DNA of 64,000 nt from JACDAN01 sp963802375 (GTDB lineage: Bacteria > Actinomycetota > Thermoleophilia > Gaiellales > Gaiellaceae). Of the stretch, positions 42,218 to 53,781 are shown one piece after another; the first letter of the stretch is position 1; every line of letters starts with the position of its first letter. A model generated the notes under the pieces. It saw nothing but the letters and a program-made list of their open reading frames with translations. It made no database searches and was not told the origin of the DNA. Location of the stretch: NCBI GenBank assembly GCA_963802375.1, contig CAWDIJ010000010.1, positions 930,001 to 994,000 on the forward strand, given 5' to 3'. The translations under genes were made by a program, and so were the position numbers.

Positions 42218-42258
42218 TGCGACCCAGTGTAGAGCCGCCACCCGGATAGGCTCGCGGC

Positions 42259-43173
42259 GTGACCCGCCGGCCGGCGCTTGGCTACGCGATGGTGCTCACG
42301 GCGGCCACGCTCTGGGCCCTGAACGGCGCCGTCTCGAAGGTCATCCTCCAGTCGGGCGGGGTCACCTCAGAGCGGTTGACGGAGGTGCGCGCGACCGGGG
42401 CGTTCCTGCTGCTCTTCGCCGTCCTGCTCGTCTGGCGGCGCTCGACCCTTCGCGTACGACTCGGCGAGTTGCCCTTCCTTGCGGTCTTCGGCGTCGCCGG
42501 ACTCGCGTTCGTCGCCTGGTTCTACTTCGTCGCGATCGAGCGGCTGGAAATCGGCATCGCGCTGCTCATCCAGTACGTCGCGCCCGTCCTCGTCGCGCTC
42601 TACGCCCGGTACGTGCTGCACGAGCCGGTCCGGCGTCGGATCTGGGCGGCGCTGGCCCTCGCGATCGTCGGCCTTGCGCTGCTCCTCCAGCTCTGGCAGG
42701 GCCTCGAGCTGGACGGGATCGGCGTGCTGGCGTCCATCGGCGCGGCGATCACCTTCGCGCTCTACATCCTGATGGCCGATCGCGGCATCCGCCGTCGCAC
42801 GTCGTCCTCGCTGCTCGCTTACGGCTTCCTCTTCGCGGCCCTCTTCTGGACTGTCGTGCAGCCGTGGACGAGCTTCCCGTGGCATCTGCTGAACGACAGC
42901 GTCTCGCTCCTCGGGCGTCTCGAGTCGATCGAGCTGCCAGTCTGGCTGCTGATGGCGTGGATGATCGTGCTCGGGACGATCGTGCCGTTCGGGCTGCTGG
43001 TCGCGGCGCTCCGCCATGTGAGCCCGACTCGCGCAGGGATCCTGGCGATGTTCGAGCCGGTCGCGGGCACCGTGATCGCCTACGCGTGGCTGCGCGAGGA
43101 GCTCGACCCGATCCAGCTCGTCGGCGCCGCAATCGTGCTCTGCGGGATCGGACTGGCCCAAACGGCCCGCTAA
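42259..43173 (+). CDS. EamA (DMT) family transporter
   Basis: 304 residues, ten predicted helices as two EamA repeats; the second repeat includes GTIVPFGLLVAALRHVSPTR and FEPVAGTVIAYAWLREELDP, the conserved RhaT/YdcZ-like end. Likely export of amino acids or other small metabolites; no substrate can be named. GTG 42259 starts MTRRPALGYAMVLTAATLWA. A hairpin follows its stop. Confidence 0.92.
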   Translation: MTRRPALGYAMVLTAATLWALNGAVSKVILQSGGVTSERLTEVRATGAFLLLFAVLLVWRRSTLRVRLGELPFLAVFGVAGLAFVAWFYFVAIERLEIGIALLIQYVAPVLVALYARYVLHEPVRRRIWAALALAIVGLALLLQLWQGLELDGIGVLASIGAAITFALYILMADRGIRRRTSSSLLAYGFLFAALFWTVVQPWTSFPWHLLNDSVSLLGRLESIELPVWLLMAWMIVLGTIVPFGLLVAALRHVSPTRAGILAMFEPVAGTVIAYAWLREELDPIQLVGAAIVLCGIGLAQTAR

Positions 43174-43190
43174 TTCTGCTGATAATTAGC
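43169..43190 (+). terminator. AT-rich hairpin at the end of the EamA gene
   Basis: GCTAATT and AATTAGC form a 7-bp stem around the stop codon, loop CTGCTGAT. Weak because short and without a T-run. The surrounding AT-rich sequence (to about 43215) may instead hold the promoter of the CAP gene. Confidence 0.35.
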
Positions 43191-43215
43191 GATATCTCCA
43201 AAACTGACAACAGAT

Positions 43216-43740
43216 TTGCATTCGTGTGGCAGACTCATCCGCCGAGTGGTGAGGGGCCGCACACTTCTCGCTCTTGCCGTCGGTGGAATTGCGTTTCTGG
43301 CTTCGTCGCCGGGTGCGCAATCGTCAGGCCTGGTTGGCCGTGCGCAACTTTCGGGGCAGGAAGCGAGCCTCTTGAGCGCGATCAACCGGGCGCGCGCCCG
43401 GCACGGGGCGCCGCCGCTTCGAATCGGCCCGGCGCTCCAGCGCGCGGCCCGCTCGCACTCGAACACGATGCTGCGCACGGGCAACTTCGACCACGGGGAC
43501 TGGTACAGCCGCCTCCGCCGGCACGGCGCCCGAGGGCGGACGCTCGGCGAGACGATTGCCTGGGGCGTCGGGAGTGAAGGAAGAGCCGCCGCGATCGTCC
43601 GCATGTGGCTCGCGAGCCCACCGCACCGGGCGACCCTGTTGCGCCGCGGCTTCCGCTATGTCGGAGTCGGCGTTGCCACGGGATCGTTCAGCGGCTTCGG
43701 CGGCGCCAGCGTCGCAACGGCCGATTTCGCCGGCCGGTAG
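43216..43740 (+). CDS. secreted CAP-domain protein
   Basis: CAP (SCP/PR-1-like) fold: LLSAINRARARHGAPPLRIG, ALQRAARSHSNTMLRTGNFD with His, ARGRTLGETIAWGVG and IVRMWLASPPHRATLLRRGF. A signal (RGRTLLALAVGGIAFLASS) precedes it, so the product is exported. Start uncertain: TTG 43216 (174 aa), or GTG 43246/43249 close to the signal peptide. Bacterial CAP proteins are often wall-associated and of unknown activity. Confidence 0.9.
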   Translation: MHSCGRLIRRVVRGRTLLALAVGGIAFLASSPGAQSSGLVGRAQLSGQEASLLSAINRARARHGAPPLRIGPALQRAARSHSNTMLRTGNFDHGDWYSRLRRHGARGRTLGETIAWGVGSEGRAAAIVRMWLASPPHRATLLRRGFRYVGVGVATGSFSGFGGASVATADFAGR

Positions 43741-43742
43741 GG

Positions 43743-44192
43743 CTACTCGACGAGCAGCGTCCGCAGCTCGGCGATCTTCTCGCGCCGGAGCTGGTCCCGT
43801 TCGCCACGCCGGACGCGATCGAGGAGCCGCTCGACTCCCGCGGCCAGCTCCACCGGGTTGAACGGCTTCGTGATGTAGTCGATGCCCCCGAGCTCGAGGC
43901 CCTTGGCGCGGTCGCGGAGCTCGGCGCGCGCAGTGAGGAAGATCAGCGGGATGTGGCTCGTGGCCTCGTCCTCCATCAGGCTCTCGGCCACCTGCCACCC
44001 GTCCATGCCGGGCATCATCACGTCGAGGAGGATCACGTCGGGCCGCTCCGCCCGCGCGGTCTCGACACCCGCGATGCCGTCGGCGGCCTCGAGCACCTCG
44101 ATGTCCTCGGCCTCGAGGTTGACGCGGCAGAGCAGCCGAATCGGCGCCTCGTCGTCGACGACGAGAACCCGAGTCGGTGCTGCCCCGTCCAT
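43743..44192 (-). CDS. single-domain response regulator
   Basis: 149 residues: receiver domain RVLVVDDEAPIRLLCRVNLE, phosphorylation Asp in DVILLDVMMPGMDGWQVAES (about 57), Thr in IPLIFLTARAE, Lys in YITKPFNPVELA, and a short C-terminal helix (RREKIAELRTLLVE) without a DNA-binding domain. Starts 8 bases after the end of the histidine kinase gene, so it is its likely partner. Confidence 0.95.
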   Translation of the reverse strand: MDGAAPTRVLVVDDEAPIRLLCRVNLEAEDIEVLEAADGIAGVETARAERPDVILLDVMMPGMDGWQVAESLMEDEATSHIPLIFLTARAELRDRAKGLELGGIDYITKPFNPVELAAGVERLLDRVRRGERDQLRREKIAELRTLLVE

Positions 44193-44200
44193 TCCCGGGT

Positions 44201-47200
44201 CTATACCCGTTCCTCCGTGACCTCAGACACGACCCCGGGCAGCTCGAGGACGAAGCAGCCGCCCACTCCGGTGTCCGAGTCGACCCAGACGCGGCCGCCC
44301 ATCGCGCTCGCAAGCCCGCGCGCGATGAACAGCCCGAGCCCGGTGCCGCCGGTGGCCTGGCCCGTCGCCTCGGCGCGATAGAACTTCCTGAAGATCCGCT
44401 CCTGCTCACTCTGCGGGACGCCGGTGCCCTCGTCCACGACCCGCACCTGGACGGCGTCATGCGTCTTGCGGGCGGCGACAGTCACCGTCCCGCCGCTCGG
44501 GGAGAACTTGAGCGCGTTGTCGATCAGGTTGGTGAGGATCTGCCGCACTTTGTCGCGGTCGGCGGACGCGTCGAGCGGCTCCTCCGGCACCTCGACCACA
44601 AAGCGGCGGCCGTTCGCGAACTCGCGCTCCGCGTCCTCGACGACGTCCGAGACCACCTCCCGGAGATCGGTCGGCGCGAACTGCACCTGGAGGTCACCCG
44701 CTTCCAGCCGCGCAACACTCAGGAGCGCGTCGACGCTGCCCGTCAGGCGCTGCGCCTCCGACGCGATGTAGCTCAGGAACGTTCGACGCTCCTCGTCCCC
44801 GAAGGCGACGTCCTCGCGCAGGAGCGTCTCGGCGAAGCCGTAGATCGAGGTCAGCGGTGCCCGCAGCTCGTGCGAGACGGTGGAGACGAAACCCGACTTG
44901 AGCTGCTCGACGAGGCGGTCTGATGACACGTCCCTGAAGGCGTAGATGCGGCCGGAGACCGCCCCTGCGGGGTCGCGCATGACAGCCTCGCTGACGGAGA
45001 GCCAGACCTCCTCCTCTCCGCGGTGGATCTGGATCAGGCCCCGGCCTTCCGCCGAGGTCTCGTCGGCCTCCAGAGTCCGCTGGAGGACGTCGGCGGGCGT
45101 CCGGCCCATCGCCTCCGCCGCAGGAACATCGGTGATCTGCTCAGCGGCAGCGTTCCACAGCACGACGCGTCCTTCGCGGTCGACGGCGACGATCCCGTCG
45201 GCGACGTTGCCGAGAATCGCCATGCTGCGCTCGCGCTCGAGCACCACCCGCTGGTAGAGCTCGGCGTTCGACAGGACCGCGGACACGTTGCCGGCGAGCG
45301 CTGCGAGCGCCTCGACCTCCTCCTCACGCCATGAGCGCGCCTCCCGCGCGTAGACCGCGAGCACACCGTGGACGCTTCCCTCGGGGCCGAGAAGCGGCGC
45401 GCCGAGATACGCCGCGTAGCCGGCCTCCAAGAGGGCGTCCGAGCCGCTGACCAGCTCGTCGGCGCGCGCGTCGCCCGCGGCGACCGGGCCGCGCGACTGG
45501 ACGACCTCGCCCGCGAGCTCGCCGACCGATGACACGCGGCTCCCGATCGCTGCGTCTGCCCCCTCGCCGTGTGCCGCGCTGACGACGAGCTCGTCGCCTT
45601 CGAGGACGCTCACAGCGGCGGCGTCGGCGCCGACGAGCCCCGGCGCCTGAGCCACGATCTCCTCGAGGATGGTTTCCGGGTCGAGCTCGCTCGCGAGCAG
45701 CGTCCCGGTGCGGGCGAGCTGCTGGGCGATGGCACGGTTCCGGCGCTCGGCTTCGAACAGCTCGGCCCGCTCGAGGGCACCACGGGCGGCGGACGCAAGG
45801 TGGTGCGCAAGCTCGATCTCGTCGTCGGAGAACGCCTGTTCCTCCGAGAAGAAGACGAGCCCGATGCCGGTCTGCTCGCGTCGCGGAGCCTCGACGGGGA
45901 CCGCGACGAGCGATTTCGTGTCCTGGGATTCGGCAAGCGCCCGCCAGTCGAGCCCGAACCGGTCGTCGTCGCACAGCTCCGGCGAGGCGAGAACCCGCTT
46001 CCGCGCCGCCGCCTCCACGAGCGGCTCGGCCGCGAGGCCCTCGCGGAAGAACTCGGCAACTGCCGGCGGCAACTCGTGCGAGCCGGCGAGCCGGAGCCCG
46101 CCCTCGCCCGGCATCAGCACAGCCGCGAAGCTACCGCCGAGCGCCTCGTTCGCCGCCTGCGCGACCGCATCAAGTGTCTCGTCGAGCGAGAGCGGCTGGG
46201 CGAGCACCGAAGCGATCCGGAAGAAGCCGCGCTGGATCTGCACCTGGCGCGCGCTCTGCTCGATGCTGGCGACATTTCTCAGCGCGACCGACCCGAGGCT
46301 CGCGAACGCCTCCAGCACCTCCACGTCCTCGCGGCTGAACCTGCGCTCGGGGTCGGTCGTCCCCACGCCGATGACACCGCGAACCTCGCCCCACCACGTC
46401 ATCGGGGCGACCATCGCGGCCGTGAAGCCCTCGTACGCGGGGTGCGGGGGCTCGACCGCGTCGTACTCCCCGGAGACCACTGCCTGGCGGCGGCGTATCG
46501 CCTCGCCGGCGAGCGCGCCCTCCGCGGGGAACTCGAACTCGACGAGGTCGGCCGGAAGGCCGTACACCGCAGCGCAGCTGAGGACGCCCTGCCGGGAGTC
46601 GAAGAGGTAGCAGTCGGCCGCGTCGGCCTCGAGCAGCTTGGCGACCTCGACGACGAGGCGCTGGAGCACCGTCTCGACCTGGAGCTCGCTCGTCATCACC
46701 TGGGCCGCCTGGACGAGCGCCGCCTGCCGGCCGAGCCGGAGCCGGTTCTCCTCGAGGAGCTCCGCCGTATGGAGCGCGAGGCCGACCTCGCGAGCGACGG
46801 CCTCCGCGAGCAGGATCTCGGACTGCGTCCACGCGGTCGGCTCGCTCCGGTGCAGGGCGAAGACGCCGCTCACCTTGTCGAAGACCTGGATCGGCGTCGC
46901 GAGAACCGCACGCGTTCCCAGCCGGAGCAGCGTTTCGACTCCGCCGAGAGCCGGATCCCGCAGCTCGGGCTCCTGCTCCACGTCGTCCACCGCAACCGTC
47001 CGCCGCTTTCGCATGGCGAGGTTGGACACGGCGAGCTTCGGCGCTGCGTCACCGATCGGCGGGGCGCTCGGACCGTCCCACTCGGCTCGGATCGGCGTCG
47101 GCGCGCCGGGCTCGCCGAGGCGGATGAAGCACCGGGCGACCTCGGTCGCCTTGCCGACTTCTTCGACGGCGACGCGCAGGACCGCTTCCACGTCGTGCTC

Positions 47201-47875
47201 CGAGCGGACGCGTCTGGCGATCTCGGCGACGAGTCGTTCGCGACCGAGCGCCTCCTCCAGCTGCGCGGCCGAACGCGTCCGCTCCAGCGCCAGCGCGGTC
47301 TCGCCGGCAAGCGCCTCGAGGCGGGCGATCTCCTGCGGAGGGAAGGTGCGGCGCTTGCTCGTGCTCGCAGCGACGAGAACGGCAAGCACGCGGGAGCCCG
47401 ACACGATCGGCACGAACGCGGCGCTCTTCGCGCCCACGCGGTCGGCGATCCGGCGGTTGACCCGCGGAGAGGATTCGACGTCGAAGATCGTGAGCGGCGA
47501 CGCCTCGAACACTGCGCTGGCGATCGCCGAAGGCTCGTGCTCGAGGTCGATCCGGACAGATCGCCACCAGCCGGCGTCCTCCCCGTCCACGCGGGCCACC
47601 AGCCCGGTCGCCTCCTTGCGGTCGTCGCTGATCTGCGCGATGGCGACGAACTCGACGTCGAGGAGCGCTACGACCTCGTCGAGGAGTGTTCTCGCGACGG
47701 ACGGGGCGTCCTGGGCCCGCGCGAAGCCGGCCGAGAGTGACGGCCCCTGGTGCTCGGGCTTCGGCGCGGGCTCAGCCGGCGCGGAAGCGAGCTCCGGCTT
47801 GTCGCGTTGTCGGCCGCGCGTGACCCGCAGCAGCACCACGGCCGCGATGAGCAACCCACCCGCAAGGGCGAACAT
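44201..47875 (-). CDS. sensor histidine kinase with five GAF domains and a PAS domain
   Basis: 1224 residues from ATG 47875: one N-terminal helix (MFALAGGLLIAAVVLLRVTR), then five GAF-like domains (about 50-860), a PAS domain (NVADGIVAVDREGRVVLWNA), HisKA with His in STVSHELRAPLTSIYGFAET (about 1001) and HATPase_c with NLIDNALKFSPSGG and GGTGLGLFIARGLASAMGG. The frame is open further upstream to 48127 but with little protein character. It is cotranscribed with the response regulator. Stacked GAF domains suggest several small-ligand or redox inputs. Confidence 0.93.
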   Translation of the reverse strand: MFALAGGLLIAAVVLLRVTRGRQRDKPELASAPAEPAPKPEHQGPSLSAGFARAQDAPSVARTLLDEVVALLDVEFVAIAQISDDRKEATGLVARVDGEDAGWWRSVRIDLEHEPSAIASAVFEASPLTIFDVESSPRVNRRIADRVGAKSAAFVPIVSGSRVLAVLVAASTSKRRTFPPQEIARLEALAGETALALERTRSAAQLEEALGRERLVAEIARRVRSEHDVEAVLRVAVEEVGKATEVARCFIRLGEPGAPTPIRAEWDGPSAPPIGDAAPKLAVSNLAMRKRRTVAVDDVEQEPELRDPALGGVETLLRLGTRAVLATPIQVFDKVSGVFALHRSEPTAWTQSEILLAEAVAREVGLALHTAELLEENRLRLGRQAALVQAAQVMTSELQVETVLQRLVVEVAKLLEADAADCYLFDSRQGVLSCAAVYGLPADLVEFEFPAEGALAGEAIRRRQAVVSGEYDAVEPPHPAYEGFTAAMVAPMTWWGEVRGVIGVGTTDPERRFSREDVEVLEAFASLGSVALRNVASIEQSARQVQIQRGFFRIASVLAQPLSLDETLDAVAQAANEALGGSFAAVLMPGEGGLRLAGSHELPPAVAEFFREGLAAEPLVEAAARKRVLASPELCDDDRFGLDWRALAESQDTKSLVAVPVEAPRREQTGIGLVFFSEEQAFSDDEIELAHHLASAARGALERAELFEAERRNRAIAQQLARTGTLLASELDPETILEEIVAQAPGLVGADAAAVSVLEGDELVVSAAHGEGADAAIGSRVSSVGELAGEVVQSRGPVAAGDARADELVSGSDALLEAGYAAYLGAPLLGPEGSVHGVLAVYAREARSWREEEVEALAALAGNVSAVLSNAELYQRVVLERERSMAILGNVADGIVAVDREGRVVLWNAAAEQITDVPAAEAMGRTPADVLQRTLEADETSAEGRGLIQIHRGEEEVWLSVSEAVMRDPAGAVSGRIYAFRDVSSDRLVEQLKSGFVSTVSHELRAPLTSIYGFAETLLREDVAFGDEERRTFLSYIASEAQRLTGSVDALLSVARLEAGDLQVQFAPTDLREVVSDVVEDAEREFANGRRFVVEVPEEPLDASADRDKVRQILTNLIDNALKFSPSGGTVTVAARKTHDAVQVRVVDEGTGVPQSEQERIFRKFYRAEATGQATGGTGLGLFIARGLASAMGGRVWVDSDTGVGGCFVLELPGVVSEVTEERV

Positions 47876-48125
47876 GAGATAGCCAACTGCCGCCACCGTC
47901 CCAGGAAGGATACGGAGCAGCGAAACGCAGGACGAGAAAACGAGGGAGGCCCACCACTCGGGGGGTCGGTGCGGCGGGCACTCCCTAGCGCTAACCGCGG
48001 ATCGTGGCCAGGTACGCGCACCGCGGTTCGCGTCGCCCAGTGACGCCAAGCTACTCCCGCGACTCCTGAATTCCAATAGGCCGAACGGCCCATCTTTGAA
48101 AGCCAGAAACGGAGGCGGAGATACC

Positions 48126-49091
48126 ATGGCCGGAATGGTGGAGCGAGTGCTGCTGGCCTCTCCGCGCGGCTACTGCGCGGGGGTCGAACGGGCGGTGGAG
48201 ACCGTCGAGCGACTGCTCGACCTCCACGGGCCCCCGATCTACGTGCGCAAGCAGATCGTCCACAACATCCACGTCGTCCGGGAGTTGGAGGAGCGCGGCG
48301 CGATCTTCGTGGAGAGCGAGACGGAGGTGCCGCCGGGCGCGCGAATCGTGCTGTCGGCGCACGGGGTGGCGCCGACCGTCTACGCGAACGCCGCTGAGCT
48401 CGGGCTCAAGACGACCGACGCCACCTGCCCTCTCGTGACCAAGGTGCACGTCGAGGCCCGTCGCTATGCCGCCGAGGGCTACACGGTTGTCCTGATCGGG
48501 CACGCCGGCCACGAGGAGGTGGTCGGGACGATGGGCGAGGCGCCGGAAGCGACGGTGCTCGTGCAGTCCGTCGAGGAGGCCGAGGGGCTCGAGGTGCCCG
48601 ACCCGGACCGCGTCGCGTACATCACGCAGACGACGCTGTCCGTGGACGAGACCGGCGAGATCATCGCGGCCATCCGGCGACGCTTCCCCAACGCGCGGGC
48701 GCCGAAGCGGGACGACATCTGCTACGCGACGTCGAACCGGCAATGGGCCGTGAAGGACCTGCTCGGAGAAGTCGACCTCCTGCTCGTGATCGGCTCGCGG
48801 AACTCGTCCAACTCGAACCGGCTCGTCGAGGTTGCCCGCGCCGGCGGCGTCGCGTCCCACCTGATCGACGACGAGACGGACATCGACGAGGGCTGGCTCG
48901 AGGGCGTCCGTGTCGTGGGGATCACGTCGGGGGCGTCAGCGCCGGAGAAGCTCGTCGAGCGAGTGTGCGACTGGTTCCGGGCTCGAGGCGTCGAGCGCAT
49001 CGAGCCGTTCAAGTCCGTGCACGAGGACGTGGTGTTCCGCCTGCCGGTCGAGCTTCGCCGCGAGCTCGCGCTCGCGGACGCGCAGGGCTAG
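48126..49091 (+). CDS. ispH: 4-hydroxy-3-methylbut-2-enyl diphosphate reductase
   Basis: Last step of the MEP pathway to IPP and DMAPP, with a [4Fe-4S] cluster. 321 residues. The three cluster Cys lie in SPRGYCAGVERAVETVE (about 15), TTDATCPLVTKVHVEAR (about 98) and DDICYATSNRQWAV (about 198); the central His in LSAHGVAPTVYANA and HAGHEEVVGT are also present. ATG 48126 has CGGAGGCGGAG upstream. It diverges from the kinase gene. Confidence 0.97.
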   Translation: MAGMVERVLLASPRGYCAGVERAVETVERLLDLHGPPIYVRKQIVHNIHVVRELEERGAIFVESETEVPPGARIVLSAHGVAPTVYANAAELGLKTTDATCPLVTKVHVEARRYAAEGYTVVLIGHAGHEEVVGTMGEAPEATVLVQSVEEAEGLEVPDPDRVAYITQTTLSVDETGEIIAAIRRRFPNARAPKRDDICYATSNRQWAVKDLLGEVDLLLVIGSRNSSNSNRLVEVARAGGVASHLIDDETDIDEGWLEGVRVVGITSGASAPEKLVERVCDWFRARGVERIEPFKSVHEDVVFRLPVELRRELALADAQG

Positions 49092-49093
49092 CC

Positions 49094-49112
49094 CACAAAC
49101 CCGCGGTTTGTG
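49094..49112 (+). terminator. terminator-like hairpin after ispH
   Basis: CACAAACC-CGC-GGTTTGTG, an 8-bp perfect stem three bases after the ispH stop, followed by TTG only. It is the convergent end of ispH and the small gene at 49118 and overlaps the left copy of a 14-base inverted repeat. Confidence 0.5.
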
Positions 49113-49441
49113 TTGCATCAGAAGAACCGCCTGATCGGGCACAGCCCGACGACGAGATCCGTGAGGATGTCGGCGGCAAGCTCGCGTCGCTCCTTGCGCT
49201 CGAGCTCCAGCCTTCGGCGCTCGGACATCAGGTACCGCCGGACTCGCCAGTAGGTCGGTCTTCCCTCGCCGAGCCGCTGCTCGAGCGGGATCAGCCGGCG
49301 CAGAGCCTCGGCGTAGCCGACGTCGAAACGCGCCAGGCCGGACAGGGCGGCCTCGTACTCGGGGTGCATCGGCTGCCAGCGCGGCATGCATCGACGCTGC
49401 CGGAGAACGCCTCACGGGAACGAGGAGTGATGCAACACAAA
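49107..49441. repeat. 14-base inverted repeats bracketing a small gene
   Basis: TTTGTGTTGCATCA (49107-49120) and its exact inverse TGATGCAACACAAA (49428-49441) flank the 89-residue gene; the left copy contains that gene's stop codon. They could be the ends of a tiny mobile unit or form a panhandle in the transcript. Confidence 0.65.
49118..49387 (-). CDS. 89-residue protein of unknown function
   Basis: MPRWQPMHPEYEAALSGLAR, then FDVGYAEALRRLIPLEQRLG and a basic helix YLMSERRRLELERKERRELA. No membrane helix or known motif. ATG 49387 is chosen; a second ATG lies seven codons in. It is transcribed away from ileS-direction start sites and is enclosed by 14-base inverted repeats. Confidence 0.6.
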   Translation of the reverse strand: MPRWQPMHPEYEAALSGLARFDVGYAEALRRLIPLEQRLGEGRPTYWRVRRYLMSERRRLELERKERRELAADILTDLVVGLCPIRRFF

Positions 49442-49505
49442 GTGGAACTTCGTGCGACCGTGCGCGATCGAGGAATCAGGGCACGGCTTGCAGCGGTCCT
49501 TGCCC

Positions 49506-52562
<3,057 letters not shown>

Positions 52563-52569
52563 GCGTTCG

Positions 52570-52575
52570 ATTTTA
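52570..52575 (-). promoter_or_regulatory. possible -10 element placing a leaderless start on ileS
   Basis: TAAAAT on the minus strand lies 7 bases before the A of the ileS ATG, so transcription would begin at or next to the start codon. No Shine-Dalgarno is seen and the -35 region is weak. Pattern match only. Confidence 0.3.
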
Positions 52576-52648
52576 CGGAGGCGCGGGAACACCCCAGCCG
52601 AGACGCTCGTTACCTTTCCCGAACTCACCTGCGAAAGGAAATCTCTCG

Positions 52649-52984
52649 ATGTCAGACGCACAGGCCGTAACCGAGGAGACGTTCGACCAGGAAGTGCTCT
52701 CCTCCGACACCCCGGTCCTCGTGGACTTCTGGGCCGAGTGGTGCCAGCCGTGCCACATGGTCGCGCCCGTCCTCGACAAGATCGCCGAGGAGCGACAGGG
52801 CGAGCTCAAGCTCGTGAAGATCAACATCGACGAGCAGCCCGCGATCGCCCAGCGCTACGGGATCGCCTCCATCCCCACGATGGTCCTCTTCAAGAACGGT
52901 GAGCCCGCTGCCGCCGCTCTCGGCGCGCAGCCGAAGGGCGCCCTCGAGCGCCAGCTCGGTCTCGCCGAGAACGGCACCGGGTAG
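52649..52984 (+). CDS. trxA: thioredoxin
   Basis: 111 residues. Active site DFWAEWCQPCHMVAPVLDKI (CQPC rather than CGPC), then LKLVKINIDEQPAIAQRYGI and the cis-Pro SIPTMVLFKNGE. The Gln in the redox pair should shift its potential slightly. ATG 52649 has AAAGGAAA upstream; divergent from ileS. The next gene follows 11 bases after the stop with no canonical start codon. Confidence 0.96.
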   Translation: MSDAQAVTEETFDQEVLSSDTPVLVDFWAEWCQPCHMVAPVLDKIAEERQGELKLVKINIDEQPAIAQRYGIASIPTMVLFKNGEPAAAALGAQPKGALERQLGLAENGTG

Positions 52985-52995
52985 CCGGGTTTCTC

Positions 52996-53781
52996 CTGAT
53001 CAATCCGCGCTCGGGGGACGGCTCCCCGAGCGCGGATGAGCTCGTCGCTGCCGCGGAAGCGCGCGGCGTCCGGACGCACGTCCTCGGCGAGGACGACGAC
53101 GCCACCGAGCTCGCGCGCGAAGCCGACGCCGACACGCTCGGGATGGCCGGCGGCGACGGCTCGCTGGCCCAGGTCGCACAGGTCGCGATCGAGCGGGATC
53201 TTCCCTTCGTGTGCGTGCCGTTCGGGACCCGCAACCACTTTGCCCGGGACATCGGGCTCGATCGCGCGGACCCGATCGCGGCACTCGATGCCTTCGGAGG
53301 GCGGGAGCGGCGCATCGACGTGGGCCGGATCGGCGATGACGTCTTTCTCAACAACGTCAGCCTCGGGGCCTATGCGACGCTCGTCCACCGGCGCGAGCAC
53401 CACCGGCGGCGCAGGAACGCGTTTGCGCGGCTACGCGCGCTGCTCCTGACCCTCACCAACCGCGAGCCCCTCGGCCTGACGATCGACGAAGAGCCGGTCG
53501 AGGCCAGCGTCGCGCTGGTCTCGAACAACGACTACAACCTCGAGCTGCTGTCGATCGGGGAGCGCGAGCGCGTCGACGAGGGGCGGCTGCACCTCTACCT
53601 CGCGGCCGGCTGGCGGTTCTCGGAGTGGGAGGAGCGCGAGGCCGAGTCGCTGACGATCGACGCGGCGAGACACCGGCTCGAGGCCGCGGTCGACGGCGAG
53701 CCCGCCGAGTTCCAGACGCCGCTCGAGTTCAGGATCGAGCCGCTGGCGCTACGCGTCCTGCTGCCGGCCGCGCCAGGCTGA
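52996..53781 (+). CDS. diacylglycerol kinase-like lipid kinase
   Basis: About 261 residues. Catalytic-domain hallmarks: LLINPRSGDGSPSADELVAA at the N-terminus, the GGDG phosphate-binding loop LGMAGGDGSLAQVAQ (about 49-56), PFGTRNHFARDIGLDRADPI and FLNNVSLGAYATLV. Members phosphorylate diacylglycerol, sphingosine or polyprenol-like lipids. The N-terminal strand is plainly coding but has no ATG, GTG or TTG ahead of it; CTG 52996 is the closest candidate and ATG 53143 would remove the whole first strand and helix. It follows trxA closely and probably relies on coupled translation. Ends overlapping the Nudix gene by 33 bases, convergent. Confidence 0.88.
   Translation: MINPRSGDGSPSADELVAAAEARGVRTHVLGEDDDATELAREADADTLGMAGGDGSLAQVAQVAIERDLPFVCVPFGTRNHFARDIGLDRADPIAALDAFGGRERRIDVGRIGDDVFLNNVSLGAYATLVHRREHHRRRRNAFARLRALLLTLTNREPLGLTIDEEPVEASVALVSNNDYNLELLSIGERERVDEGRLHLYLAAGWRFSEWEEREAESLTIDAARHRLEAAVDGEPAEFQTPLEFRIEPLALRVLLPAAPG

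Noticed and set aside
45569..47740. Over 700-codon plus-strand frame antisense to the histidine kinase
   Set aside because: Shadow of the GAF-rich kinase frame; no protein character.
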